NCBI RefSeq assembly: GCF_021290985.1
Contig: NZ_JAJOYU010000005.1
Span: 109,359 to 173,358 of the forward strand
Length of the DNA: 64,000 nucleotides
Direction of reading: 5' to 3'
DNA from: Rheinheimera soli
GTDB taxonomy: Bacteria; Pseudomonadota; Gammaproteobacteria; Enterobacterales; Alteromonadaceae
The notes beneath the pieces are model-generated. The model did no database searches. It had not been told where the DNA came from and saw only the letters and a program-made list of their open reading frames with translations. The position numbers were made by a program, and so were the translations under genes. The first letter of the stretch is position 1. Each line of letters opens with the position of its first letter. Positions 20,539-29,930 of the stretch are shown here, piece by piece.

Positions 20539-20952
20539 ATGTTAAGCAAATGGCTGGTGTTACCTACTTTGCTCGGTACGCTGATGTTTTTTACTTTAAC
20601 CGGCTGTACTGAATCGACAAGCTCCGCTGAACCTCAGGTTACTGTAAAGACACCAAATGAATCCGGTGTTTATCCCCCAGTTTTGACTGAAAACACCGAA
20701 GCTACACTGATCCTATGGGTGGCAGCTGAAAAACGTGAATGTATGGCGGTAGGGCCTACCGAATGTTTGCAAGTTCGTTACAACCCCAATGAAGACTGGC
20801 AACTGCTGTATGGCGATATTGTTGGCTTTGACTACCAACCTGGTCAGGTGTATCAGTTGGAAGTCAGCGAAGTGATTATCGCAGAACCTCCGGCGGACGC
20901 ACCGGACCGGCAATGGATATTGCGGCAAATTATCAGCAGTCATGCTGAGTAA
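20539..20952 (+). CDS. DUF4377 lipoprotein
   Basis: 137 residues. Type II signal peptide with lipobox LTGC (Cys 23), so membrane-anchored. The mature domain fits DUF4377: CMAVGPTECLQVRYNPNEDW, then GFDYQPGQVYQLEVSE and PPADAPDRQWILRQIIS. Members of this domain are often attached to META/HslJ-type lipoproteins; the role is unknown. The pattern around C-x-V-x-x-x-x-C-L-x-V suggests a disulfide. The motif ATAGACTGGCTAAAAC lies 20-36 bp upstream. The stop is 8 bp from the stop of the convergent TPR gene. Confidence 0.8.
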   Translation: MLSKWLVLPTLLGTLMFFTLTGCTESTSSAEPQVTVKTPNESGVYPPVLTENTEATLILWVAAEKRECMAVGPTECLQVRYNPNEDWQLLYGDIVGFDYQPGQVYQLEVSEVIIAEPPADAPDRQWILRQIISSHAE

Positions 20953-20960
20953 TACCCTTG

Positions 20961-22142
20961 TTAAGGCGTTTGCTGCATGGTCTTCCTGTGCTGCTTTAAT
21001 GCGGCCAGCTTGGTGTTATACAACTTCAGCCGCTCTGGTTCGTAAGCATAGTTTATCGCCTGCTCTACCAGTTTTTGTGCCGCTCTGAAGTTTTGCTCCT
21101 GCACGTACAGCCGAATAAGCGCCAGGTTAGCATTGTGCAGATAAGGTGCTTTTTCCAGTAATTTTTTATAGTAGAGTTTGGCATGGCTGAACTGCTGGTT
21201 ACGCTCTGCGTCTATGGCTAAAGCCAGCCAGGCATAAGGATTGTCATCGTCGTGACTCATAATTTGCTGATTAATTTTTTCCAGTAACTGCTGGTTGTCT
21301 GTTTTCGCGGCCAAGTCGCGGTAATTAGTCAGTAAGGTGATCTGGTTGTCCTGAAGTTGCATGCCATAATCAAACCACTGCAGTGCTTCAGCAAAGGCTT
21401 TTTTCCGGTGATACATCAATGCAACCATATTCACTGCCGGGGTGTAGGTCTGATCCTGTTGCAGTGCTTTTTGACTCAGAAAAAAAGCTTTGTCACTGTC
21501 GCCTTGCAGCAGAGCATCAGCAGCAAGATTGTTGTATAGCATGGCGTGAAAACGCGCTGAGCTGATGTTTTCTCCAACGAAATCAGAGTTTTCCGGGAAA
21601 TAGTCTATAACCAGAGCAGCTCTTTGCAGCACCATTTTTCCTTTTTGTGGCTGGGCAGCTTCTTTGTATAAATAGGTGCGGATATGATTGGAACTGATAA
21701 AGATATTATCTTTGTAGTCAATAAGAGGTTCTTGATAAATGACTTTGTAACCCACCTCTATGTTCGCCAACTGTGCCAGCGCAGAAGTCAGTAGTGCCAG
21801 CGTCATGCAATTGCCTCTGAACTGCTCCATGGCAATCTGAGCCGGGTAATTGGCCCCTTCGTAATTAAAGTACATCAGTTTATTTTGCAGAAAGTTGTAC
21901 AGTCTTTGCTCTGCCGGGTGAGCCGCTTGTGCTGCACTGTGGAAATAACTCAAAAAATCCTGCTGCTGTTTATCATTCAGATAAAAAAGCTGCTCCAGTT
22001 CTGGCAGATCGGCTGGTTGCTGAAACAGCTCAATAGATGTAGTTGGCGGCTGTAAGCTGGCCTTGATCTGTGGCTCTGTTTGCATCACACAGCTTTGGGT
22101 TGTTATCGCAACTAACAGCAAGGCAATTCTGGTCAAATGCAT
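20961..22142 (-). CDS. Transglutaminase-like/TPR probable lipoprotein
   Basis: 393 residues. The N-terminus (MHLTRIALLLVAITTQSC) looks like a lipoprotein signal, although the lipobox TQSC is not ideal. Residues about 90-210 resemble the transglutaminase-like cysteine protease fold, with Cys in RGNCMTLALL, His in SSNHIRTYLY and Asp in LVIDYFPEN as a possible triad. Residues 215-385 are TPR repeats (AFFLSQKALQQDQTYTPAVN and later units). Envelope-located; function unknown. Such combinations are seen in proteins handling peptides or cell-wall material, but that is inference. Read alone on the minus strand. Confidence 0.72.
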   Translation of the reverse strand: MHLTRIALLLVAITTQSCVMQTEPQIKASLQPPTTSIELFQQPADLPELEQLFYLNDKQQQDFLSYFHSAAQAAHPAEQRLYNFLQNKLMYFNYEGANYPAQIAMEQFRGNCMTLALLTSALAQLANIEVGYKVIYQEPLIDYKDNIFISSNHIRTYLYKEAAQPQKGKMVLQRAALVIDYFPENSDFVGENISSARFHAMLYNNLAADALLQGDSDKAFFLSQKALQQDQTYTPAVNMVALMYHRKKAFAEALQWFDYGMQLQDNQITLLTNYRDLAAKTDNQQLLEKINQQIMSHDDDNPYAWLALAIDAERNQQFSHAKLYYKKLLEKAPYLHNANLALIRLYVQEQNFRAAQKLVEQAINYAYEPERLKLYNTKLAALKQHRKTMQQTP

Positions 22143-22331
22143 AGTGTTTGAATCTATTGAGTGTTTTTAACAAACTAACATCTGTTTATACGAATTTAAA
22201 GCCAGATGTTACACAAAAGTGAATATATGTGGTGACTGTTCAGACTTGCTCCGCCAGCAGATTCAGGGCAAAATCGGGCACTTATTCCTATAACTGTGGC
22301 GCGCACCACAGCAAAGCAACAGAGAATCCGA

Positions 22332-23546
22332 ATGACATCCACCGCATCCCGTCCATGGCAAAAACTTCTGCAACTAGGCTTAGTGCCACAAATTATTATT
22401 GGTATTTTATTAGGTGTGCTGGTGGCTGTCGTGTCGCCAGAGCTGGCAAAAAATTTATCTTTGTTAGGCACTTTATTCGTCAACGCTCTAAAAGCTATAG
22501 CGCCTTTGCTGGTTTTTGTGTTGGTGGCTTCTGCCATAGCCAATAAACAAGCATCTGAAGGCAGTAGCATCAAACCTGTGTTGGTGTTGTATCTGTTTGG
22601 CACTTTTTTAGCGGCAGTGGTGGCTGTATTACTGAGTTTTATGTTCCCAACGACCTTGGTGCTGACCGCCGTGCCTGAAGTCATTGCGGCCCCTGAAGGT
22701 ATCAGCGAAGTATTAAAAGCTTTGCTGCTGAAAGTAGTAGATAACCCTATTAACGCCTTAATTACCGGTAACTATATTGGCGTTTTAGCCTGGGCCGTAG
22801 GTTTAGGTTTGGCGTTGCAGCATGCCAGCAAAAGCACCAAGCTGGTGTTTTTTGATTTGTCGCATGGTGTGTCGTCTTTAGTGCGTTTTATTATCCGTCT
22901 GGCGCCTTTTGGTATTTTAGGTTTGGTGGCCGATACCATAGCGACCACAGGTTTTGCTGCTTTAGCCAGTTATGGTCAGCTGATTGCTGTGCTGTTAGGC
23001 GCTATGGCGATCATCGCTTTTGTAGTGAACCCGCTGCTGGTATTTGCTAAAACCGGCTCCAATCCTTATCCACTGGTCTTTACCTGCTTACGCGAAAGTG
23101 GCGTGACAGCCTTTTTTACCCGCAGTTCGGCCGCTAATATTCCGGTCAATTTACAGTTGTGTGAAAAGCTGAAACTCAACGAAGAAATCTACGGTGTGTC
23201 TATTCCGCTGGGCGCCACCATCAATATGGCAGGCGCCGCTATTACCATCACAGTGCTGACATTGGCGACTGTAAATACGCTGGGTATAGAAGTTGATTTT
23301 GCCAGCGCTATTTTATTAAGTGTGCTGGCTGCGGTTTCTGCTTGTGGTGCTTCTGGTGTCGCTGGTGGGTCTTTATTGCTGATCCCGCTCGCTTGTAGCT
23401 TATTTGGCATTCCAAATGAAGTGGCGATGCAGGTCGTGGCGACTGGTTTTATTATTGGTGTCATTCAGGACAGTGCTGAAACTGCTCTGAATAGTTCGAC
23501 TGACGTGGTCTTTACTGCGGCTGTGTGTCAAAGCCAGAAAGTCTGA
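22332..23546 (+). CDS. sstT: Sodium/serine-threonine symporter SstT
   Basis: Inner-membrane dicarboxylate/amino-acid:cation symporter family member importing serine and threonine with Na+. From ATG 22332 it has 404 residues (E. coli 414), opening with a hydrophobic [20 protein letters not shown] as in SstT. Diagnostic segments: [60 protein letters not shown] and [28 protein letters not shown] at 22296 would add 12 residues that the family lacks. A strong terminator follows. Confidence 0.94.
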   Translation: MTSTASRPWQKLLQLGLVPQIIIGILLGVLVAVVSPELAKNLSLLGTLFVNALKAIAPLLVFVLVASAIANKQASEGSSIKPVLVLYLFGTFLAAVVAVLLSFMFPTTLVLTAVPEVIAAPEGISEVLKALLLKVVDNPINALITGNYIGVLAWAVGLGLALQHASKSTKLVFFDLSHGVSSLVRFIIRLAPFGILGLVADTIATTGFAALASYGQLIAVLLGAMAIIAFVVNPLLVFAKTGSNPYPLVFTCLRESGVTAFFTRSSAANIPVNLQLCEKLKLNEEIYGVSIPLGATINMAGAAITITVLTLATVNTLGIEVDFASAILLSVLAAVSACGASGVAGGSLLLIPLACSLFGIPNEVAMQVVATGFIIGVIQDSAETALNSSTDVVFTAAVCQSQKV

Positions 23547-23582
23547 TATTTAAATGGGCAGATAGTAGTTATCTATAACTAC

Positions 23583-23622
23583 AAAAAGGGGTGGATCAAA
23601 TTCATTTGACCCACCCCTTTTT
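23583..23622. terminator. Rho-independent terminator after sstT
   Basis: AAAAAGGGGTGG (23583-23594) pairs perfectly with CCACCCCTTTTT (23611-23622), with a further TCAAA/TTTGA inner stem after one mismatch. A-run and T-run flank both sides, so it works in either direction. It isolates sstT from the cysG operon. Confidence 0.88.
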
Positions 23623-23666
23623 ATTGCTCCTCATTCCATTTAGTTATAAGAGATCGATATCCATTC

Positions 23667-23696
23667 TTGATAAAAAGACGTTTAGACGTCTAATAT
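23667..23696 (+). promoter_or_regulatory. Promoter with two tandem MetJ-type boxes before cysG
   Basis: A sigma70-like promoter can be read: -35 TTGATA (23667-23672), 18-nt spacer, -10 TAATAT (23691-23696). The spacer and the first -10 base are filled by two adjacent 8-mers, AGACGTTT (23676-23683, 7/8) and AGACGTCT (23684-23691, 8/8), against the MetJ consensus AGACGTCT. MetJ binds tandem 8-bp met boxes with S-adenosylmethionine as corepressor, and two adjacent boxes are the minimal operator. Binding here would block polymerase. Start of the transcript would be near 23703, about 90 nt before cysG. Confidence 0.7.
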
Positions 23697-23792
23697 GCAG
23701 GCTCAAACGAAAAAGCTTTGATTGAGGTCGCCACTCTAACCAAATCAGAGCATAGTTGTATCAAAGTGCTGTCCATACAGCAGGAGCCTGAA

Positions 23793-25211
23793 GTGCAGTA
23801 TTTGCCTATTTTTGCCCAATTGAAAAATCGCCCGGTTTTGCTGGTGGGCGCTGGTCATGTGGCATTGCGCAAGGCCGGTACTTTACTCAAAGCTGGTGCT
23901 CGTTTAACAGTAGTAGCCACTTACTTTTCAGATGAGTTTAAAGAATGGCAGCAACAAGGCAAAGCCACCTTAATTGAAAGCCGTTTTACACCTGAACATA
24001 TAGACGGTCACGTCTTGGTGATAGCTGCCACAGATGATGATGCTGTTAATCAGTCGGTGTTTGAGGCCGCCGATGCGCGCAATATTTTGGTCAATACTGT
24101 GGATGACCAGCCGAACTGCAGTTTTATTTTCCCTGCCATTATCGACCGTAGCCCTATTTTGATCGCTATTTCCAGCGCTGGCACTGCGCCTGTGCTGGCA
24201 AGGCGTTTGCGCGAAAAACTCGAAGCTATTTTACCTGCGCATTTAGGCCCATTGGCTCAGTTGGTGGGTTCCTTTCGCGAAAAAGTAAAACAAAAGATTT
24301 CAGGTTTTGCTGGTCGCCGCCAGTTTTGGGAGCGGGTATTTGACTCCTCCATTGTGCGTGAAGTACAGGCTAACCGGCTGGATCTAGCTCAGCAGCAATT
24401 AGACGCTTTATTAGAACGGGAAATCCCAACTCAGGGCGAAGTCTATTTAGTGGGCTCTGGCCCTGGCGATCCGGAACTTCTGACCTTAAAAGCATTGCAA
24501 CTGATGCAGCAGGCTGATGTGGTGGTGTACGACTATTTAGTCTCAGATCCTATTCTACAACTGGTGCGCCGTGATGCTGAATTGGTCTGTGTAGGGAAAA
24601 AAGCCGGTGCGCATTCGGTAGCACAGGAAGAAACAAATAACTTATTGGTTTCTTTAGCTTTATCAGGTAAAAAAGTCTGCAGGCTCAAAGGCGGTGACCC
24701 TTTTATTTTTGGCCGTGGTGCTGAAGAAATAGAAGTGCTGTTACCTCACAAGATCCCGTTTCAGGTGGTGCCTGGTATTACGGCGGCCGCAGGTTGCGCC
24801 GCTTATGCCGGTATTGCTTTAACTCACAGGGATTATGCCCAGGCCGTGCAGTTTGTCACTGGTCATTGCCGTAAAGACGGCGTGGAGCCGGACTGGCAAA
24901 GTTTAAGCCGGCCAAACCAGACTCTGGTGATTTATATGGGCCTGATGAAAGTAGAGCACATTCAGCAGCAGTTATTAGCCGCTGGTCGTGCTGCAGATAT
25001 TCCTGTGGCAGTGATTGAAAACGGCACCAGAGTCGATCAGCGGGTTTTTACCGGACAGCTCAATCAACTGGCCCATTTAGTCACAGAGCATCAGGTGCAG
25101 TCACCGGCTTTGCTGATTATTGGTGAAGTGGTTGCCTTACAGCAAAAATTAAACTGGTTTGGTGACAGACCTGATCAGCAGGCTCAACAGCCTTTAACCA
25201 ACAGAATTTGA
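23793..25211 (+). CDS. cysG: Siroheme synthase (trifunctional CysG)
   Basis: Makes siroheme from uroporphyrinogen III for CysI. The start is taken as GTG 23793: AGGAG lies 6 nt upstream and the product (472 residues; E. coli 457) then begins with QYLPIFAQLKNRPVLLVGAG, aligning with E. coli CysG. An in-frame TTG at 23718 would add 25 unrelated residues. N-terminal dehydrogenase/ferrochelatase module (NAD loop VGAGHVALRKAG; ATDDDAVNQ; ISSAGTAPVLARRLREKLE), then the SAM methyltransferase module (LVGSGPGDPELLTLKAL, GGDPFIFGRGAEE, VPGITAAAGCAAYAGI). First gene of an operon with cysD, cysN, an SLC13 permease, cysC and cysQ. Confidence 0.95.
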   Translation: MQYLPIFAQLKNRPVLLVGAGHVALRKAGTLLKAGARLTVVATYFSDEFKEWQQQGKATLIESRFTPEHIDGHVLVIAATDDDAVNQSVFEAADARNILVNTVDDQPNCSFIFPAIIDRSPILIAISSAGTAPVLARRLREKLEAILPAHLGPLAQLVGSFREKVKQKISGFAGRRQFWERVFDSSIVREVQANRLDLAQQQLDALLEREIPTQGEVYLVGSGPGDPELLTLKALQLMQQADVVVYDYLVSDPILQLVRRDAELVCVGKKAGAHSVAQEETNNLLVSLALSGKKVCRLKGGDPFIFGRGAEEIEVLLPHKIPFQVVPGITAAAGCAAYAGIALTHRDYAQAVQFVTGHCRKDGVEPDWQSLSRPNQTLVIYMGLMKVEHIQQQLLAAGRAADIPVAVIENGTRVDQRVFTGQLNQLAHLVTEHQVQSPALLIIGEVVALQQKLNWFGDRPDQQAQQPLTNRI

Positions 25212-25255
25212 TTTAATTGATAGATCTTTTTACAGACTTTAAGGGAGCAGACCCT

Positions 25256-26170
25256 ATGGGCCAGCCAGTCAAACCTCTGACACATTTACAACAACTGGAA
25301 GCTGAAAGTATCCAGATTTTTCGCGAAGTAGCGGCCGAATTTGATAATCCGGTGATGTTGTATTCCATAGGTAAAGATTCCTCTGTGCTGCTGCATTTAG
25401 CGCGCAAAGCTTTTTATCCGGGCAAAATTCCGTTTCCACTGTTGCATGTTGATACCCGCTGGAAATTCCGCGAGATGATCGAGTTCCGTGACAAAGTGGC
25501 GAAACAATATGGCTTTGATTTGCTGGTGCATATCAATCCGGAAGGCATTGCCATGGATATGAATCCATTTACCTACGGCAGCTCCAAACACACTGACGTG
25601 ATGAAAACCCAGGGCTTAAAACAAGCGCTGGATCAGTACGGTTTTGATGCAGCTTTTGGTGGCGCGCGCCGTGACGAAGAAAAATCCCGTGCTAAAGAGC
25701 GGGTCTATTCATTCCGTGATCAACACCACAGATGGGACCCGAAAAATCAACGTCCTGAGCTGTGGCATACCTACAATGGTCAGGTGAATAAAGGCGAAAG
25801 TATCCGCGTATTCCCTCTGTCGAACTGGACTGAGCTGGATATCTGGCAATACATCTATCAGGAAAAAATCGACATAGTGCCGCTGTATTTTGCTGCTGTG
25901 CGCCCTGTGGTCGAGCGTAACGGTACTCTGATTATGGTGGATGACGAACGTATGCCACTGAATCCGGGTGAAGTACCAGAACAAAAGCTGGTGCGTTTCC
26001 GTACTTTAGGTTGTTATCCGCTGACGGGTGCTATCGAATCCTCTGCAGACAGCCTGACCGGTATTATTGAAGAGATGCTGTTGTCGACTTCCAGTGAACG
26101 ACAAGGCCGGGTGATTGACCACGATTCCAGTGGTTCTATGGAAAAGAAAAAACGTGAGGGGTATTTCTGA
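25256..26170 (+). CDS. cysD: Sulfate adenylyltransferase subunit 2
   Basis: Catalytic subunit of ATP sulfurylase, which makes APS from sulfate and ATP. ATG 25256 has AAGGGAG 8 nt upstream and gives 304 residues (E. coli 302); a TTG at 25217 is rejected. PP-loop SIGKDSS is at 37-43, followed by [26 protein letters not shown], and [14 protein letters not shown]. It ends with KKKREGYF as in other CysD proteins. The TGA stop overlaps the cysN ATG by one base, so the two subunits are translationally coupled. Confidence 0.97.
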   Translation: MGQPVKPLTHLQQLEAESIQIFREVAAEFDNPVMLYSIGKDSSVLLHLARKAFYPGKIPFPLLHVDTRWKFREMIEFRDKVAKQYGFDLLVHINPEGIAMDMNPFTYGSSKHTDVMKTQGLKQALDQYGFDAAFGGARRDEEKSRAKERVYSFRDQHHRWDPKNQRPELWHTYNGQVNKGESIRVFPLSNWTELDIWQYIYQEKIDIVPLYFAAVRPVVERNGTLIMVDDERMPLNPGEVPEQKLVRFRTLGCYPLTGAIESSADSLTGIIEEMLLSTSSERQGRVIDHDSSGSMEKKKREGYF

Positions 26171-27588
26171 TGTCAGTCGCCAATGAATTAGCCCAAGTAG
26201 GCATTGAGCAGTATTTAGAGCAGCAACAGCACAAATCGCTGCTGAAGTTTTTAACCTGCGGCTCAGTCGACGACGGTAAAAGTACGCTGATCGGTCGTTT
26301 ATTGCATGACAGTATGCAGATTTATGAAGACCAACTGGCTGCTTTGCATAAAGACAGCAAAACCCATGGCACCACAGGTGAAACCATAGATTTAGCCTTG
26401 CTGGTGGACGGTTTACAGGCGGAACGCGAGCAGGGCATTACCATAGACGTGGCCTACCGCTATTTCTCCACCGACAAACGTAAGTTTATTATTGCCGACA
26501 CCCCAGGCCATGAGCAGTACACCCGCAATATGGCGACAGGTGCCTCGAATTGCGACCTGGCTATTATTCTGGTCGACGCCCGTTATGGCGTGCAAACCCA
26601 GACTCGTCGTCACAGCTTTATCTGTTCATTGCTGGGCATAAAGCAGTTTGTGGTTGCTATCAATAAAATGGATTTATTAGGTTTTGATCAGCAGCGTTTT
26701 GAGCAAATTAAACAGGATTACCTGCAATTTGCCGCGCAGCTCAACGTGCCTTCTATTCAGTTTGTGCCCTTGTCAGCCCTGAATGGCGACAACGTAGTAC
26801 ACAGCTCCACCCAAACGCCCTGGTATCAGGACGGTCCTTTACTGAGCTTATTAGAAAAGGCTCCTGTCACAGGTTTTAACTGGCAAGCCGAAGCCCGTTT
26901 ACCGGTGCAGTATGTCAGCCGCCCTAATCTGGATTTCCGTGGTTTTGCCGGTACTATCGCCAGCGGTAGTTTTAAAGTGGGTGACGCCATAGTGGCTTTA
27001 CCTTCAGGCAAAGGTTCCACTATTAAGTCTATTGTTACTTTTGATGGCGAATGGCAAGAGGCTGTGGCAGGTCAGGCAGTTACTATCACCATCAATGATG
27101 AAATAGATATCAGCCGGGGTGATGTGCTAGTGCCTGCAGTGCATCATGCAGCGGTATCGAACCGTATTCTGGCCAAAGTGGTCTGGATGCATGAAGAGCC
27201 ACTGCTGATTGGCAAAAGCTACAACATCAAACTGGCGACAAAAAAGGTCAGCGGAAAAGTCACAGCTATTGCTCACAGCATCGATGTAAATACTTTGGCG
27301 GAACATCAGGCCGATAAGCTGGAACTCAACAGCATAGCGCTGGTCGAGTTGGAACTGACCGAAGCTGTGGTGTTTGACCCTTATGCGCAAAACCGCGATA
27401 CAGGTGGTTTTATCTTTATCGACCGCATCAGCAATATCACTGTTGGTGCTGGTATGGTCGACAGCGCTTTGGCCAGTGTTAGTAGCAAAGCTGAATTCTC
27501 AGAATTTGAGCTGGAACTGAATGCCTTAGTGCGTAAACATTTCCCACACTGGCAGGCACTGGATTTAAGCCAGTTGAACAAAGGCTGA
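26170..27588 (+). CDS. cysN: Sulfate adenylyltransferase subunit 1 (GTPase)
   Basis: GTPase subunit that drives the unfavourable ATP sulfurylase reaction. 472 residues (E. coli 475). G1 is GSVDDGKST (31-39), G2 region in [13 protein letters not shown]3 is [13 protein letters not shown]4 is NKMDLL, followed by EF-Tu-like beta barrels with [17 protein letters not shown] and GRGDVLVP-type sequence (SRGDVLVPA). There is no fused APS kinase domain, in agreement with the separate cysC downstream. Overlaps cysD by one base; the next gene starts 2 bp after the stop. Confidence 0.97.
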   Translation: MSVANELAQVGIEQYLEQQQHKSLLKFLTCGSVDDGKSTLIGRLLHDSMQIYEDQLAALHKDSKTHGTTGETIDLALLVDGLQAEREQGITIDVAYRYFSTDKRKFIIADTPGHEQYTRNMATGASNCDLAIILVDARYGVQTQTRRHSFICSLLGIKQFVVAINKMDLLGFDQQRFEQIKQDYLQFAAQLNVPSIQFVPLSALNGDNVVHSSTQTPWYQDGPLLSLLEKAPVTGFNWQAEARLPVQYVSRPNLDFRGFAGTIASGSFKVGDAIVALPSGKGSTIKSIVTFDGEWQEAVAGQAVTITINDEIDISRGDVLVPAVHHAAVSNRILAKVVWMHEEPLLIGKSYNIKLATKKVSGKVTAIAHSIDVNTLAEHQADKLELNSIALVELELTEAVVFDPYAQNRDTGGFIFIDRISNITVGAGMVDSALASVSSKAEFSEFELELNALVRKHFPHWQALDLSQLNKG

Positions 27589-27590
27589 GC

Positions 27591-29327
27591 ATGAGTCTGG
27601 AGCAGTACGGCGTATTCGCTATTTTGGCAGGGTTGATTGCCCTGCTGACCCTGACACGGCTGTCGGCCGCCTGGGTTTTTGGCGCAGTGGCCGTACTGAC
27701 TTATCTGACGGATTTGCTCAACGTACAACAATTTTCCGCCAGTTTTACCGACTCTTCGTTATTAACCCTGGTGTTGTTATTGCTGGTGTCCATAGCACTG
27801 GAGAAAACCCGCTTAATCAGCTGGGTGGGCCAGCAGCTTAACAACGGCGGCTTACGTACTGTGCTTGGCCGCTTGTGGATTTCAACTGCAGTTTTGTCGT
27901 CTTTTACCGCCAATACCGCAGTAGTCGCCAGCTTAATTGGTGCTATTAAACGCAGCCAGAAGTTTGCCCCCAGTAAGCTGATGTTGCCTATGGCTTTTGC
28001 TGCCACTTTTGGTGGCACTCTCACCCTGATAGGAACCTCTACCAACCTGGTGGTGAACAGCTTTTTAGACAAAGCTGAATTGCCTTTATTGCAGTTTTTC
28101 ACCACCACGGCCGTAGGTGCTGGCGTGGTGCTGTCCGGTATGCTGATGATGTGGCTGATTGCCGATCGCTTGCCAGTGACTGAAAAAGCGGTGGAAGAAG
28201 CCGACTTGCCCTATTTCCTTGAAGCGCGTTTAAGTGAAGATTCAGTGCTGATTGGGAAAACCATAGGTGAAGCCGGGCTTCGGCATTTACGTAAGTTGTT
28301 TTTAGCTGAAATAGTGCGGGGTGAGCAGAATATAGCGCCTGTTTGCCCGGACGATCGCTTGCAGCAAGGTGATGTATTGCTGTTTGCCGGTGATATGGAA
28401 TCTGTCGCTTTATTGCAGGAAATTCAGGGCCTGACTTTGTATGGCCATCACAGCATGAATGGTCAGGCGTTGGTGGAGGCTATTATCAGTCACTCATCAA
28501 GTCTCAATGGCGTGTCACTGAAAGACGCCAAATTTCGTGAGGAGTTTGATGCTGTGGTTGTTGCTGTCAAACGTGGTCAGGAACGTTTGCAGGGCGGTTT
28601 AGGCTCTATAGTGCTGCAAACCGGCGATACTTTACTGCTGGTGCCGGGCAAAAGCTTTCATCAGAACAGCAAACTCAATAAAGAATTTTTATTGGTCAAC
28701 GGTGTTGATTCCGCTACCCGTTTATCTTTGCGCCGCAGTTGGGGCGTGTTGTCCGCTTTTGTGGCAGTGGTAGGCTTGTCGATGACAGGTGAATTGCCCT
28801 TACTCAAAGGTTTAGTCTTGCTTCTGATCGGCTTAATGGCGACTGGTATTATCAGCTTGCAGGAAATCAGACGACGTTTTCCACTGGATATAGTGCTGAT
28901 TGTCGGTGGCGCTTTGGTACTGTCGCAAGCGATGGAAAATACCGGTGTGTCTGAATTGCTGGGGCAAGGTTTGTTACAGGTGTTCAGCGGTTATCACCTG
29001 TTTTGGGCTTTAGCTGCTTTGTACTTTTTTACTTTGATCTTAACCGAGCTGATGTCCAATAACGCGGCCGCTGCTTTAGCCTGCCCTTTGGCTATCAGTC
29101 TGGCGAAAGCCTTCGGTATAGATCCTATGCCGCTGATTATGGCGGTATTGTTTGGTGCTAGTGCCAGCTTTATTTCTCCATGGGGTTATCAGACCAATCT
29201 GCTGGTATTTACTGTCGGTAACTACAAGCTCAGCCAGTATATTAAGGTGGGTTTACCTATGGCATTAGCTTATTCAATAGCTGTGCTGACGTTAATCCCA
29301 CTGTTTTTCCCTTTTCAGTCGCTCTAA
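27591..29327 (+). CDS. SLC13-family sulfate/anion permease with TrkA-C domains
   Basis: 578 residues, about eleven hydrophobic segments in two halves separated by a soluble insert (about 200-370) holding two RCK_C (TrkA-C) domains: LSEDSVLIGKTIGEAGLRHL and SSLNGVSLKDAKFREEFDAV. Transport motifs typical of SLC13/DASS: GGTLTLIGTSTNLVVNS and ASFISPWGYQTNLLVF. Its place between cysN and cysC, 2 bp after cysN, points to sulfate as the substrate, an inference from context. No ABC sulfate transporter is in the window, so this may be a main uptake route. The RCK domains could sense a nucleotide or ion. Confidence 0.9.
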   Translation: MSLEQYGVFAILAGLIALLTLTRLSAAWVFGAVAVLTYLTDLLNVQQFSASFTDSSLLTLVLLLLVSIALEKTRLISWVGQQLNNGGLRTVLGRLWISTAVLSSFTANTAVVASLIGAIKRSQKFAPSKLMLPMAFAATFGGTLTLIGTSTNLVVNSFLDKAELPLLQFFTTTAVGAGVVLSGMLMMWLIADRLPVTEKAVEEADLPYFLEARLSEDSVLIGKTIGEAGLRHLRKLFLAEIVRGEQNIAPVCPDDRLQQGDVLLFAGDMESVALLQEIQGLTLYGHHSMNGQALVEAIISHSSSLNGVSLKDAKFREEFDAVVVAVKRGQERLQGGLGSIVLQTGDTLLLVPGKSFHQNSKLNKEFLLVNGVDSATRLSLRRSWGVLSAFVAVVGLSMTGELPLLKGLVLLLIGLMATGIISLQEIRRRFPLDIVLIVGGALVLSQAMENTGVSELLGQGLLQVFSGYHLFWALAALYFFTLILTELMSNNAAAALACPLAISLAKAFGIDPMPLIMAVLFGASASFISPWGYQTNLLVFTVGNYKLSQYIKVGLPMALAYSIAVLTLIPLFFPFQSL

Positions 29328-29336
29328 GGAATATTT

Positions 29337-29930
29337 ATGAGTCAGGTCGTTTGGCAAAACTATCAAATCAGCCGCGCCGATCGTGAGCAACAAAACGGTC
29401 ATCAAGGCGTTGTATTGTGGTTTACAGGCTTAAGCGGCGCGGGAAAATCCACAGTGGCCAATGCGTTAGAGCAGGAACTGGTAAAACGTAAGGTGCACAG
29501 CTATTTGCTGGACGGCGATAATGTGCGTCATGGCTTATGTGCTGATTTAGGCTTCAGCGAAGCGGATCGGACCGAAAACATCCGCCGGGTAGGTGCAGTG
29601 GCAGGTTTAATGCTGGACGCCGGTCTGGTGGTGCTCAGCGCCTTTATTTCACCTTACCGCGCTCAGCGCCAGGCAATAAAAAGCAGCCTGCCGGAAGGTA
29701 AGTTTTTAGAAATTTATATCGCCACTTCGTTAGATGTGTGTGAGCAGCGTGACGTGAAAGGTTTGTATCAAAAAGCCAGACGTGGTGAAATCAGTCACTT
29801 CACTGGTATTTCTGATCCTTATGAAGCACCACAACAACCGGACTTGACCATAGACACAGCACAGCAGAGTCTGGATCAGAGTGTTGATCAACTGATTGCC
29901 TTACTGACGGAAAAAGGAGTGTTGAGCTAA
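29337..29930 (+). CDS. cysC: Adenylylsulfate (APS) kinase
   Basis: Phosphorylates APS to PAPS, the substrate of CysH. 197 residues (E. coli 201). Walker A GLSGAGKST at 31-39, then LLDGDNVRHGLCADLGFSE, ENIRRVGAVAGLMLDAG, and SAFISPYRAQR, ending with the KGLYQKARRGEISHFTGISD segment typical of CysC. Ribosome site AAGGAA 6 nt before the ATG. Overlaps the cysQ ATG by one base (TAATG). Confidence 0.97.
   Translation: MSQVVWQNYQISRADREQQNGHQGVVLWFTGLSGAGKSTVANALEQELVKRKVHSYLLDGDNVRHGLCADLGFSEADRTENIRRVGAVAGLMLDAGLVVLSAFISPYRAQRQAIKSSLPEGKFLEIYIATSLDVCEQRDVKGLYQKARRGEISHFTGISDPYEAPQQPDLTIDTAQQSLDQSVDQLIALLTEKGVLS

Noticed and set aside
22196..22684. 162-residue minus-strand open frame over the sstT start
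   Set aside because: Antisense to the start of a clear SstT gene; sequence resembles no protein and its composition follows from the sense codons.
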